Below, piece after piece: positions 10,001-19,258 of a stretch of DNA of 64,000 nucleotides. The notes beneath the pieces were generated by a model. The model was not told where the DNA came from. It did not search any database and worked only from the letters and a program-made list of their open reading frames with translations. This stretch comes from Afipia sp. (GTDB lineage Bacteria > Pseudomonadota > Alphaproteobacteria > Rhizobiales > Xanthobacteraceae). Each line of letters opens with the position of its first letter. Positions within the stretch are counted from its first letter, which is position 1. The stretch is taken from the NCBI GenBank assembly GCA_016201045.1, contig JACQDM010000008.1, forward strand, positions 310,001-374,000, read 5' to 3'. The translations under genes and the position numbers were made by a program.

Positions 10001-10768
10001 ATGGCTGCCGAGATCAGACTGTTCCCCTGCCTGTCCGACAACTATGGCTATCTCATTCACGATCCAGCCACAAAGGCGACGGCGTCCATCGACGCCCCTG
10101 AAGCCGCGCCCATCATTAAGGCTCTCCAGCGCGAAGGCTGGGTGCTCACCGACATTCTCGTGACTCATCATCACGCCGACCATGTCGGCGGCATCAAGGA
10201 GTTGAAGGAAAAATTTCGATGCAGGGTCGTGGCCCCTCACGACAGGGGAGCGGCCATTCCGCTTGTCGACCAACGCGTCAAGGAAGGGGCGACGGTGAAG
10301 GTCGGCAATCTCACCGCGCGAGTTCTTGAGACACCAGGGCACACGCTCGACCACATCAGCTATGTGTTCGATGCCGAGCGCGCCCTGTTTTGCGCCGATA
10401 CGCTTTTTTCGATCGGCTGCGGCCGCGTGTTCGAGGGCACCTATCCGATGATGTGGGAGTCACTGCTGAAACTGCGCGCGCTGCCGAACGACATGCGAAT
10501 CTATTGCGGCCATGAATACACTGCGTCCAACGTGAAATTCGCTCTAGGAATTGAACCCAACAATCCTGCTCTCAAAGCGCGCGCCGCAGAAGTCACAGAA
10601 CTGCGCGCAGAGAATCGTCCCACGATTCCGACACTGATCCGCGACGAAAAGGAAGCAAATGTGTTTTTGCGCGCGGATGTTCCGTCCGTCGCCAGCGCTC
10701 TTGGAATGGCCGGGAAAAGTCCGGCGGAAGTATTCGGTGAAATCCGCGAACGCAAGAACAAATCCTGA
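10001..10768 (+). CDS. gloB: Hydroxyacylglutathione hydrolase (glyoxalase II)
   Basis: A 255-residue metallo-beta-lactamase-fold enzyme that hydrolyses S-D-lactoylglutathione to lactate and glutathione. The metal site THHHADHVGG is present, with further ligands in TPGHTLDH and the C-terminal CGHEYT. Glyoxalase II features run to the end (ANVFLRAD). ATG 10001 is preceded by TGGAGA at a good distance; an upstream in-frame ATG (9959) adds 14 unrelated residues. A cupin gene follows 11 bases later. Confidence 0.96.
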   Translation: MAAEIRLFPCLSDNYGYLIHDPATKATASIDAPEAAPIIKALQREGWVLTDILVTHHHADHVGGIKELKEKFRCRVVAPHDRGAAIPLVDQRVKEGATVKVGNLTARVLETPGHTLDHISYVFDAERALFCADTLFSIGCGRVFEGTYPMMWESLLKLRALPNDMRIYCGHEYTASNVKFALGIEPNNPALKARAAEVTELRAENRPTIPTLIRDEKEANVFLRADVPSVASALGMAGKSPAEVFGEIRERKNKS

Positions 10769-10779
10769 GCGTGGCGACC

Positions 10780-11214
10780 ATGAGTCGATTGACCGCAACG
10801 GACATCATCAGACTGCTTGACCTGAAGCCTCACCCGGAAGGTGGACACTTTCGAGAAACATTTCGAGATGCGCGATATGCCGGCGACGGCCGCGCTGCTT
10901 CAACGGCGATTTATTTTCTGCTGAGCCGTGGCGAGCGATCGCATTGGCATCGCGTCGATGCGGCCGAGGTCTGGCACTTTTACGCCGGCAGTGTTCTGAA
11001 CCTTGAAATCGCCGACGACACGGGACAGCGCGGGATCCGTCTAGGCAACGATTTGAGCGCGGGTGAACGTCCTCAAGCCGTTGTCCCTGCCGGAGCGTGG
11101 CAAGCAGCCGATACGACTGGCGACTGGACTCTTATGGGATGCACGGTCGCGCCCGGTTTCGAATTCGAGAAATTCCAATTGGCTTCTCCGGGCTGGAGAC
11201 CTCCTCCGACCTAA
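10780..11214 (+). CDS. Cupin domain protein (DUF985 family)
   Basis: A 144-residue single-domain cupin. The opening DIIRLLDLKPHPEGGHFRET and the middle YFLLSRGERSHWHRVDAAEVWHF (HWH..D..E) are typical of the DUF985/YML079-like family, thought to bind sugars or small acids; no catalysed reaction is established. A GTG at 10771 is an alternative start three codons upstream; neither has a clear ribosome site. It follows gloB by 11 bases. Its stop overlaps by three bases the stop of the convergent transporter gene. Confidence 0.85.
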   Translation: MSRLTATDIIRLLDLKPHPEGGHFRETFRDARYAGDGRAASTAIYFLLSRGERSHWHRVDAAEVWHFYAGSVLNLEIADDTGQRGIRLGNDLSAGERPQAVVPAGAWQAADTTGDWTLMGCTVAPGFEFEKFQLASPGWRPPPT

Positions 11215-12083
11215 CGCTTTCGAAAGATCATATCTTTTGATGCAATCAACCCACCGCCCGCGATCAGCGCTGCCGCAAAAGCAAGCGATGCAGTCGCTTG
11301 AGCAAATCCCGCAACGATCAAAAATCCCGTTGACAGAAGTGGCGTCGCGTAAGATGCCGCTGCGAGAACGCGGATGTCGCCCTGTTTCATCCCGATATCC
11401 CAAGCAAAGAACGCAACGCCGACCGGGCCTACACCGAGCGCGGCAACTGCAAGCCATTGCGTTAATGTTTCCGGCCAGATCGTCGATTCGAAGACAAAGT
11501 GACAGATAGCGGCAAGCGCAGCTGTCGCAAGACAAAATCCCGCAACAGCGTCGGTCGGGACATTCGCGAACATGCGGGACATAACGGAATATCCGGCCCA
11601 TACGAATGCCGCGACAAAGGCGGCCGCAAAACCCGGAATGTTGGCTCCGCTGAACTGGGCCGTACTGCTTCCTGCAAATAGAGCAACTGTCCCCAGAAAA
11701 CCGAGGCCAGCTCCAACGATATGATGGCGCGCAAGGCGTTCACCGAGAAGCAGCGATGACAATAAAACGATCAGCAGCGGCCAGAGATAATTGAGCAGGC
11801 CCGCCTCAGCAGGCGGCGCTAATCGCAGCGCCAGAAAGTATAGCGCGTGATAGCCGAACAGGCCGCCGATCCCGACACCCCATACCAATGGGGGCTGCCG
11901 CAACGCCCGCCACGCACCTATTCGCCATATCCACGTCAATGGCCCGATGCACGCACCGATCGCGAACGTCATGGCCAGCAACTGGAACGCCGGAATTCGG
12001 CCAGTTGCAACCGTGAGCACGGCCAGCAGCGACCACATCAGGATTGCGGCCAGGCCAATAAGCGTCTCGGCTGTCCGCGTCAT
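11211..12083 (-). CDS. DMT-family exporter, YddG-like
   Basis: A 290-residue inner-membrane protein with ten hydrophobic segments in two EamA repeats. Size and sequence (FGYHALYFLALRLAPPAEAGLLNYLW in repeat 1; WDIGMKQGDIRVLAAASYATPLLST in repeat 2) resemble the aromatic amino-acid exporter YddG, so efflux of amino acids is a reasonable guess. ATG 12083 is used; a TTG lies three codons upstream. It converges on the cupin gene with overlapping stops. Confidence 0.82.
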   Translation of the reverse strand: MTRTAETLIGLAAILMWSLLAVLTVATGRIPAFQLLAMTFAIGACIGPLTWIWRIGAWRALRQPPLVWGVGIGGLFGYHALYFLALRLAPPAEAGLLNYLWPLLIVLLSSLLLGERLARHHIVGAGLGFLGTVALFAGSSTAQFSGANIPGFAAAFVAAFVWAGYSVMSRMFANVPTDAVAGFCLATAALAAICHFVFESTIWPETLTQWLAVAALGVGPVGVAFFAWDIGMKQGDIRVLAAASYATPLLSTGFLIVAGFAQATASLAFAAALIAGGGLIASKDMIFRKR

Positions 12084-12125
12084 CGCCAACAAAAAATCTT
12101 CAGCGCGCGACGCCGTTGTTGAGGC

Positions 12126-12851
12126 CTACTGAAGATACTGCCCGCCATTGATGGTCATGGTCGAACCTGTGATGAACCCGGACTCATCCGACGCGAGGAA
12201 CACGACAGCGCGTGCGATTTCTTCGGGTTCGCCCAAGCGAGCCACTGGGATTTGCGGAATAACTGCCTTCTCAAGCACGTCCTTCGGCACAGCCTGCACC
12301 ATTTCGGTGTTGATGTAACCGGGGCAGATCGCGTTGACCGTGATGCCGCCTTTGGCGTTTTCCAGCGCGAGCGCCTTGGTGAACCCGATATCGCCGGCCT
12401 TGGCGGCCGAATAGTTCACCTGACCGAACTGGCCTTTTTGGCCGTTGATCGATGAAATGCTGATGATGCGTCCGAACTTGCGTGATCGCATGCCTTCGAT
12501 CACCGGCCGAGTCATGTTGAACAGCGAACCAAGATTGGTGTTGATCACCGCGCTCCACTGTTCAAGCGACATCTTGTGGAACGGCACGTCCTTGGTGATG
12601 CCTGCGTTGTTCACCAGCACTTCGATCGGACCAAGATCCGCTTCGACCTTCTTGATGCCTTCAGCACAGGCTTCGAATTTCGAAACGTCCCACTTGTAAA
12701 CTGGAATTCCCGTCTCGGCCTTGAACTTTGCGGCGGCTTCGTCATTGCCGGCATAACTCGCCGCAACTTTGTAGCCGGCACCCTTAAGCGCCTTGCTGAT
12801 TGCGGCACCGATGCCGCGTGTCCCCCCGGTAACCAATGCAACTCGTGCCAT
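12126..12851 (-). CDS. phaB: Acetoacetyl-CoA reductase
   Basis: A 241-residue short-chain dehydrogenase that reduces acetoacetyl-CoA to (R)-3-hydroxybutyryl-CoA with NADPH, the second step of PHB synthesis. It has the dinucleotide motif VTGGTRGIG, NNAG, and a catalytic Ser-Tyr-Lys set in SISSINGQKGQFGQ and VNYSAAKAG. The C-terminus SGFITGSTMTINGGQY is characteristic of PhaB. A ribosome site (TGAGGA) lies 7 bases before the ATG. It follows phaA on the same strand, but an intrinsic terminator separates them, so phaB may have its own promoter in 12852-12925. Confidence 0.97.
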   Translation of the reverse strand: MARVALVTGGTRGIGAAISKALKGAGYKVAASYAGNDEAAAKFKAETGIPVYKWDVSKFEACAEGIKKVEADLGPIEVLVNNAGITKDVPFHKMSLEQWSAVINTNLGSLFNMTRPVIEGMRSRKFGRIISISSINGQKGQFGQVNYSAAKAGDIGFTKALALENAKGGITVNAICPGYINTEMVQAVPKDVLEKAVIPQIPVARLGEPEEIARAVVFLASDESGFITGSTMTINGGQYLQ

Positions 12852-12925
12852 CGCGTGTCCTCACTCACTGACGTTTCTTTTGGAAAATAATTATTCAGGC
12901 CAATCGGGGCGACGGCAAGAAAAAA

Positions 12926-12944
12926 GCCCGGCTCAAGGCCGGGC
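12926..12944 (-). terminator. Intrinsic terminator between phaA and phaB
   Basis: A 7-base GC-only stem (GCCCGGC/GCCGGGC) with a five-base loop is followed, in minus-strand orientation, by TTTTTTC. It sits 35 bases after the phaA stop. Confidence 0.85.
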
Positions 12945-12978
12945 ATTTTGATTTTGTATTGTGCAGTGCGTTGATATT

Positions 12979-14190
<1,212 letters not shown>

Positions 14191-14376
14191 CTAGGATTTT
14201 AGGCGGGACAGCCGCGACAATCGGGCTTCCGCTCTCGCCTCCAGCCTAGCGGCTTTGGACCGGCCTGCCAAAGGCAATATGGCCATTTGCTGTGCGGGCC
14301 AGCCTTGCTGCCCTGCTCGCACATTAACCGTGCTGCACAAAACGGTAGCCCTACCCGCCTGAAAGTGCTTATTTTA

Positions 14377-14398
14377 TTGCAATGCATTGTTTGCACTG
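14377..14398. promoter_or_regulatory. TGC/GCA-rich palindrome in the phaA-phaR gap, candidate PhaR operator
   Basis: The 291-base divergent region between phaA and phaR contains a 10-base perfect palindrome (CAATGCATTG, 14380-14389) inside a stretch alternating TGC and GCA (14379-14398). PhaR of other alphaproteobacteria represses its own gene by binding TGC/GCA-rich sites. Assigning this site to PhaR is inference. No other element was recognised in the gap. Confidence 0.35.
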
Positions 14399-14448
14399 CC
14401 CCGGTCAGTTACCGGAGGTTCGGTCCCTCGGTATGTATGTGTGAGTTC

Positions 14449-15045
14449 ATGGCAAAATCCGACCAGCCCATTACCATCAAGAAGTACGCCAACCGGCGTC
14501 TCTACAATACCGGCACCAGCACGTATGTGACGCTCGAGGATCTCGCGGCGATGGTGAAGGACGGGGAGGACTTCCTCGTCTATGACGCCAAGACCGGCGA
14601 CGACATCACCCGCTCCGTGCTCGCGCAAATCATCTTCGAGCAGGAAAACAAGGCGGGGCAAAATCTCTTGCCGACGACATTCCTGCGCCAACTGATCCGC
14701 TTCTATGGCGACAGCATGCAGATGGTCGTGCCGAAATATCTCGAACAATCGATCGACACACTGACGCGCGAACAGGAAAAGTTCCGCAAGCAGATGACGG
14801 ATACGTTCAGCAACACTCCGTTTGCTCCGCTGGAAGAGCATGTCCGCCGCAACATGGAAATGTTTGAAAAAACATTTGCGATGTTCAAGCCGTTCGGAGC
14901 GCCTGCGCGCGCTCACACGGCCGACGCTCCGCCCACAAGCACCGAACCGCCGGAAGGCGACGACATCGACGACCTCAAGCGTCAGATGAAAGAGATGCAG
15001 GAACGGCTCGAGCGCATGGCGAAAGAGCCCGAAGACAAAACCTGA
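14449..15045 (+). CDS. phaR: PHB synthesis repressor PhaR
   Basis: A 198-residue repressor that binds both DNA and PHB granules and releases its targets when polymer accumulates. The N-terminal DNA-binding domain opens with ITIKKYANRRLYNTGTSTYV, the PhaR signature, followed by LEDLAAMVKDGEDFLVYDAK. The central part carries the polymer-binding repeats; the tail is a charged coiled coil (LKRQMKEMQERLERMAKE). ATG 14449 begins the conserved MAKSDQPITIKK; the frame is open further upstream without family resemblance. It is divergent from phaA and followed by a strong terminator. Confidence 0.95.
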   Translation: MAKSDQPITIKKYANRRLYNTGTSTYVTLEDLAAMVKDGEDFLVYDAKTGDDITRSVLAQIIFEQENKAGQNLLPTTFLRQLIRFYGDSMQMVVPKYLEQSIDTLTREQEKFRKQMTDTFSNTPFAPLEEHVRRNMEMFEKTFAMFKPFGAPARAHTADAPPTSTEPPEGDDIDDLKRQMKEMQERLERMAKEPEDKT

Positions 15046-15051
15046 TTAAAG

Positions 15052-15072
15052 GGCCGGATCAAAAATCCGGCC
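15052..15072 (+). terminator. Intrinsic terminator after phaR, probably bidirectional
   Basis: GGCCGGAT and ATCCGGCC form an 8-base stem around a five-base A loop, 6 bases after the phaR stop, followed by TTTTGATTTTTT. It also lies just past the 3' end of the convergent GGDEF/EAL gene. Confidence 0.9.
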
Positions 15073-15102
15073 TTTTGATTTTTTAAGTGCAATTTTGTAG
15101 AG

Positions 15103-16836
15103 CTATCCGGCTACAGATTGGGCGGCCGACGACGCTCCGGCGCGCTCGCCCCATGGCCTCGAAAGCGAAGCCAATCCAGTCAAGCGGCCCTGAATGTAGT
15201 CGCAGCCCCAGTTTTTCAAAATCGTTGCGGATTCTTCGTCCTGCACCCATTCAGCAACGGTCTTGATGCCAAGCCGATGCGCAAGGTCAACCAGCGTTTG
15301 GACGAACGCGCGATCGTCTGCAGAACGTGTGATGTTTTGAACGAACGCCCCGTCGATTTTCACGATATCGACGCCGAGTTTTCGCAGATTGCGGAATGAC
15401 GTATAGCCGGCGCCAAAATCGTCGATTGCAATCCGACTGCCGAAATTCTTTAGACGCGTCACAAACCCTCGAACGTCATCGAGGTCCTGAATAGCAACCG
15501 TCTCGGTGATTTCCACGATCAGCCGTTCGGCAACGCCCGGATGCGCGCGCATCAGCGACTCAATGCTCGACCACCAATCCTGGTCCATTGTCGTATCGGG
15601 AGAAATATTCAGGCTGAGATGGGCATGAGGTGCTGATGTCAACTCGGCGATCACCAATTCAAGAACGCGGTGGTCGACGAGCCGGATCAGCCCCAGTTTT
15701 TCCGCTACCGGCACAATGTCCGGCGACAGTGAATATTGGCCATCTTCCTGTCTCATGCGAACAAGGCATTCGTGAAAAGCGACCTGACGTGAGGCGGCGG
15801 CCACGACCGGCTCATAAGCCATGACGATTCGGCGCTCGTTGAGCGCCGTGACAATCTCGTCCGTGACGCGGATATTCACGCTGCGTTGTGCGTCGCGTTC
15901 GGGATTTGGGCGCCATATCATCATCGAACCGCGACGCCGGGCCTTTGCGAGTTCAAGCGCTTCCTGCGTCCGACTCATCGCCTCTTCGGCATTGCGCGCA
16001 TGACGAGGTGCGTTGACGGCACCGATCGTCGCCGTCACAGCGACGGGACCGGATCGCGTGGACACGACTTCATCGCGGATGCCGGCGAGAAAGCGTTCAG
16101 CCGCGATGTTCATGTCATCGACAGTGCAGTTTTTAAGGATAAGGCCGAATTTGTTGCCCGAGAAGCGCCCGAGAACGTCCCCGCCACGAAGACGCGCGCG
16201 GATGCGCTTGGCGATTTCCAGAATCACTTCGTCCGCGACGTCGAATCCAAATGCATCATTGAGCCGCGCAAGATGGTCGATACCAATCAGCATGAACGCG
16301 AATGACGAACGAAATCGCGTGGTTTCCTCAACGGCCTCGGCGAGCGATGCAACGAGGCGCTGCCGGTTGGACTCCCCGGTCAAAGCGTCGTTCTGCGATA
16401 GCTTCATCAACTGCTGATCGCGAACATGCCGCTCGTTATTGACGCGGACGATGCCTTGCGCGCGTGCCGGCTTTCCGTCCTCGCCCGCGTACCAGCAGCC
16501 GGATTCCTCGATCCAGATCAATTCGGCCGACGTGCTTGCACGCACTCCGTATTCGATCTGATAGGCCACACCGCGGCCCGTATCCTTCGCCGAGCTATTG
16601 AGGACCGCATCGGATCGAACCCCACGTGACGGCTCGATAAGCTTTGCGAGCTCGCTTGCGCTTCTCAGCGCTTCAAATGAAATGTCGCCGAAAACCGCCG
16701 CAGCATTGTCGCTCCATGCTATCGAGCCGGATGCAATATTCCACTCGAAACTCGCATGACCGAGCGCGTTGAGAATACGAGGAACGTCCAAACGGAATTT
16801 AGCGGGGGCCGGAGATGATGGGGTGGCGGATGTCAA
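15103..16836 (-). CDS. PAS-GGDEF-EAL protein with degenerate GGDEF site
   Basis: A 577-residue cyclic-di-GMP protein. A PAS-like domain (about 20-130) precedes a GGDEF domain (about 145-305) and an EAL domain (about 325-565). The cyclase signature reads SGNKF instead of GGDEF, so synthesis is unlikely. The RxxD inhibitory c-di-GMP site is still present just upstream (RGGD). The EAL domain has ECL for EAL, the Asn in LNIS, EITE, IDDFGAGYTS, the Lys in VKIDG and the Gln in YIQGR; AEGVE is altered to AEWVQ. Phosphodiesterase activity is plausible. A TTG start is used because ACGAGG lies just upstream. No membrane segment. Confidence 0.9.
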   Translation of the reverse strand: MTSATPSSPAPAKFRLDVPRILNALGHASFEWNIASGSIAWSDNAAAVFGDISFEALRSASELAKLIEPSRGVRSDAVLNSSAKDTGRGVAYQIEYGVRASTSAELIWIEESGCWYAGEDGKPARAQGIVRVNNERHVRDQQLMKLSQNDALTGESNRQRLVASLAEAVEETTRFRSSFAFMLIGIDHLARLNDAFGFDVADEVILEIAKRIRARLRGGDVLGRFSGNKFGLILKNCTVDDMNIAAERFLAGIRDEVVSTRSGPVAVTATIGAVNAPRHARNAEEAMSRTQEALELAKARRRGSMMIWRPNPERDAQRSVNIRVTDEIVTALNERRIVMAYEPVVAAASRQVAFHECLVRMRQEDGQYSLSPDIVPVAEKLGLIRLVDHRVLELVIAELTSAPHAHLSLNISPDTTMDQDWWSSIESLMRAHPGVAERLIVEITETVAIQDLDDVRGFVTRLKNFGSRIAIDDFGAGYTSFRNLRKLGVDIVKIDGAFVQNITRSADDRAFVQTLVDLAHRLGIKTVAEWVQDEESATILKNWGCDYIQGRLTGLASLSRPWGERAGASSAAQSVAG

Positions 16837-17056
16837 TGTCGCCTCGTTCTGGGACGCCGGCAGGTGATTCGTAAGCCAAGAATAAAGCGCGTGGCGCTAT
16901 CCAGCCTAGGCAAACTTCCTGAAGAATGTGGCAAACCGGATCATGCAGACCCACAGCCACTCGGTAAATGCTTGCCAACCATGCCCGGCATGAGTCTTGC
17001 GACGTCGAGGCCAGAAGGGCGTTTTACGTCCCAAAACGAGACAGGGCTGGCGCATA

Positions 17057-17317
17057 ATGGACGGTCGAAAATCCGAAACCGGAACTTGGCTTGTGCCTGT
17101 CGAGGCTCACGTTGAGTGCCAGACGCGGCTTAGCGGAACGGTTAGGCCAAACGTATTTTTCATCACGCAATTGATCGCGACCGCTGCCGGTGCCCCTCAG
17201 ACACGCACGCTGCGACGAAGCGAGCCCGCCTGCGCTTACGATGGCTATGGAGCTGCTTCAGATCGCCGGCTCGAATTTTCGATACGAACGGGCGACCGCG
17301 TTTCGCAGGTCGCCTGA
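17057..17317 (+). CDS. Small conserved-looking protein of unknown function
   Basis: An 86-residue reading frame in the gap between two minus-strand genes. The middle (SGTVRPNVFFITQLIATAAG, then PQTRTLRR) looks like genuine protein and resembles short Bradyrhizobium hypothetical proteins with an RP.xxFVTQLIAT...PQTR pattern; this is from memory and not tested. There is no signal peptide, membrane segment or known domain. AGGG at 17043 is a weak ribosome site. It ends 4 bases before the convergent membrane-protein gene. The preceding 16837-17056 holds no other recognisable feature. Confidence 0.55.
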   Translation: MDGRKSETGTWLVPVEAHVECQTRLSGTVRPNVFFITQLIATAAGAPQTRTLRRSEPACAYDGYGAASDRRLEFSIRTGDRVSQVA

Positions 17318-17321
17318 GCGA

Positions 17322-17996
17322 TCAGGGCTTCTGATCGCCTTCTGCATTGGATTTCGGCGCGCCGCCAGCTATCGACGATTGATCCCGATCGGAAACCAGA
17401 TCGGACATGCTCCAGTCGGAAACCTTTTTCTCTGCACCCGGCTGCGCATTCAGCGCGGAGGATGGTGCCACGGGCGCGGGTGACACCGTCATCATTTCAG
17501 GCGGCTTGGCTTCGGAAGGAATGACATCAGCGCGCTTCGGTTCTGATGGCGCCTTGTCCGGCTTTGGCACGACAACTGGCTCCTGCCTCATCGGCTGCGG
17601 GGCAGCGGAAACTGCCGCATATCTCCGATTGCGCAGGCCGATCACTGTACCGGCCACGAATTCAACGCCGGTGAGAACCGTCAGCAGAAAAAAATCCGAC
17701 GTACCGAGAGCTTTTAAGAGCAGAAATTCAGCGGTCGCACCCCCGAAGACCATCAGCGACAGCAGATGATCGGTGAGGTAACGCGTGCCGGGGCGCGAAG
17801 CCTTGATGACCTCAAACATCAGCAGAACGATTGCGAGCGCGATCAAGGCGTCGCCGAACGTGAGCGTCCACTGCACGCCAGACATCAGCGTTACCGTCAC
17901 GATCTGCGACGTGAATGCCACCCCGGGCATCAAGAATACGAAGATGTTATAAATCGCGAGCGGAATGAGAAGCAGCGGGAAACCGATCATCGACAT
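17322..17996 (-). CDS. Four-helix membrane protein with Pro-rich tail, unknown function
   Basis: A 224-residue protein. Four hydrophobic segments lie at about residues 3-25, 45-65, 80-100 and 105-125. They are followed by a 95-residue polar tail rich in Pro, Ala, Ser and Lys, ending in VSDWSMSDLVSDRD. ATG 17996 is preceded by AGAAGG at 7 bases. I recognise no characterised family. Its position upstream of rpmF in the transcription direction is not informative. The tail could be a cytosolic interaction region; this is only inferred from composition. Confidence 0.75.
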   Translation of the reverse strand: MSMIGFPLLLIPLAIYNIFVFLMPGVAFTSQIVTVTLMSGVQWTLTFGDALIALAIVLLMFEVIKASRPGTRYLTDHLLSLMVFGGATAEFLLLKALGTSDFFLLTVLTGVEFVAGTVIGLRNRRYAAVSAAPQPMRQEPVVVPKPDKAPSEPKRADVIPSEAKPPEMMTVSPAPVAPSSALNAQPGAEKKVSDWSMSDLVSDRDQSSIAGGAPKSNAEGDQKP

Positions 17997-18068
17997 CGGC
18001 AAGCCTTCTCTCGAAATCGTCTGCACAGCGCTTTCGCGAACAGTCGCGGCTCACGACCGCAACGAATA

Positions 18069-18088
18069 ACGCCGCCCGAAGGCGGCGT
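18069..18088 (-). terminator. Hairpin after rpmF
   Basis: A perfect 8-base stem (ACGCCGCC/GGCGGCGT) with a CGAA loop lies 10 bases past the rpmF stop. The following T-tract is short (TTATTC), so it is a moderate terminator. Confidence 0.65.
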
Positions 18089-18097
18089 AATCATGTC

Positions 18098-18280
18098 TTA
18101 GTCTTTCTTGACCTTCAGGACCTGACGGCCCTTGTACATGCCAGTCTTCAGATCGAGGTGATGCGGACGCCGCAATTCACCCGAGTCCTTGTCTTCAACA
18201 TAGGTCGGCTTTTTGAGCGCGTCAGCCGAGCGGCGCATGCCGCGGCGTGACGGCGAGGTTTTCCTGCGTGGAACGGCCAT
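18098..18280 (-). CDS. rpmF: 50S ribosomal protein L32
   Basis: A 60-residue basic protein of the large ribosomal subunit with the L32 opening [20 protein letters not shown] and the [13 protein letters not shown] ending seen in alphaproteobacteria, which lack the zinc-binding cysteines found in some other lineages. Size is normal. It is followed by a hairpin terminator; mtgA lies upstream on the same strand, 134 bases away. Confidence 0.97.
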   Translation of the reverse strand: MAVPRRKTSPSRRGMRRSADALKKPTYVEDKDSGELRRPHHLDLKTGMYKGRQVLKVKKD

Positions 18281-18414
18281 TGGTCGTCGTCCTTTGGATC
18301 AAGGCTCACCCGCCGGGCGGGAGGCGCTTCGAAATTGCGATTGAGGCCGCGCTTATAGAGGAACGTCATAGCGAAATCTAGACCGGGACAGGACAGAAAA
18401 TGGGCCAAAATGGC

Positions 18415-19095
18415 TCAAAACCGGCGATTCAGGCCCCAGCAATTCGCAGCTTCCGCTGATTGCGCTCGCACCATATATGTGCCGGCCATGCGCCGAACGG
18501 CTGGACCGGGATTGCGAGCGCTGCGCGTGACCGGATTGGGAAGGATTGAGGCCAGCAGCGCGGCCTCCTGCAGCGAAAGGGACGAAGCCGACCGACCGAA
18601 TGCGTAGTTCGAACCCGCCTCCGCGCCGAATTGTCCGTCTGGACCAAGCTCTGCGACATTCAGATAGAGTTCCAGAATACGCTTCTTCGGCAGAACGAGA
18701 TCGATCCACAAGGCCAGCGGGAATTCGAGGCCCTTACGGATAACACTGCGCCCCGGCCAGAGAAAAAGGTTCTTGGCAACCTGTTGTGTGATCGTCGAAC
18801 CGCCACGCACAATGTCGCCATCCTGCGCGTCCTCGATCACATCACGTACCGATCCCCAATCGATACCGTGATGGGAACAGAACTTCGCGTCCTCGGCACC
18901 AACCACGGCGGGTGGCAATGCAGGCGACATTGCGTCGATATCGATCCATTTCCGGATCGCGGGTTCGCCCATCAGAAAGCGCCCCACCATCAATGTCGAT
19001 ATCGGATGTCCTACCACATAAAGCGGGGCCAGGGCGTAAGGTGCGGCAATAGCCACGAGAACAATCAGGGCCAATGCGCGGACCGCTCGTCGCAT
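18415..19095 (-). CDS. mtgA: Monofunctional biosynthetic peptidoglycan transglycosylase
   Basis: A 226-residue membrane-anchored glycosyltransferase (GT51) that polymerises lipid II into glycan chains. A single N-terminal membrane helix (about 8-30) is followed by the catalytic glutamate in [14 protein letters not shown] (about Glu68). The [16 protein letters not shown] and [13 protein letters not shown] motifs of GT51 follow. There is no transpeptidase domain. ATG 19095 is used; a TTG lies three codons upstream. The order mtgA-rpmF is conserved in this group. Confidence 0.95.
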   Translation of the reverse strand: MRRAVRALALIVLVAIAAPYALAPLYVVGHPISTLMVGRFLMGEPAIRKWIDIDAMSPALPPAVVGAEDAKFCSHHGIDWGSVRDVIEDAQDGDIVRGGSTITQQVAKNLFLWPGRSVIRKGLEFPLALWIDLVLPKKRILELYLNVAELGPDGQFGAEAGSNYAFGRSASSLSLQEAALLASILPNPVTRSARNPGPAVRRMAGTYMVRAQSAEAANCWGLNRRF

Positions 19096-19258
19096 CTCAT
19101 CCAACCTTGCAAGCCAATCGAAACGTGCGCCTTAGCTAGCAGAAATCGCGCTAAGCACTCTACCGAAATCCCCGCCGAACCGGCTTAAGCGGAATTGACG
19201 AAGGCGAAGCCATGACCGATTGTCCCGCCAAAATTAAGCGACCCTTCTGGAGTTTTCG

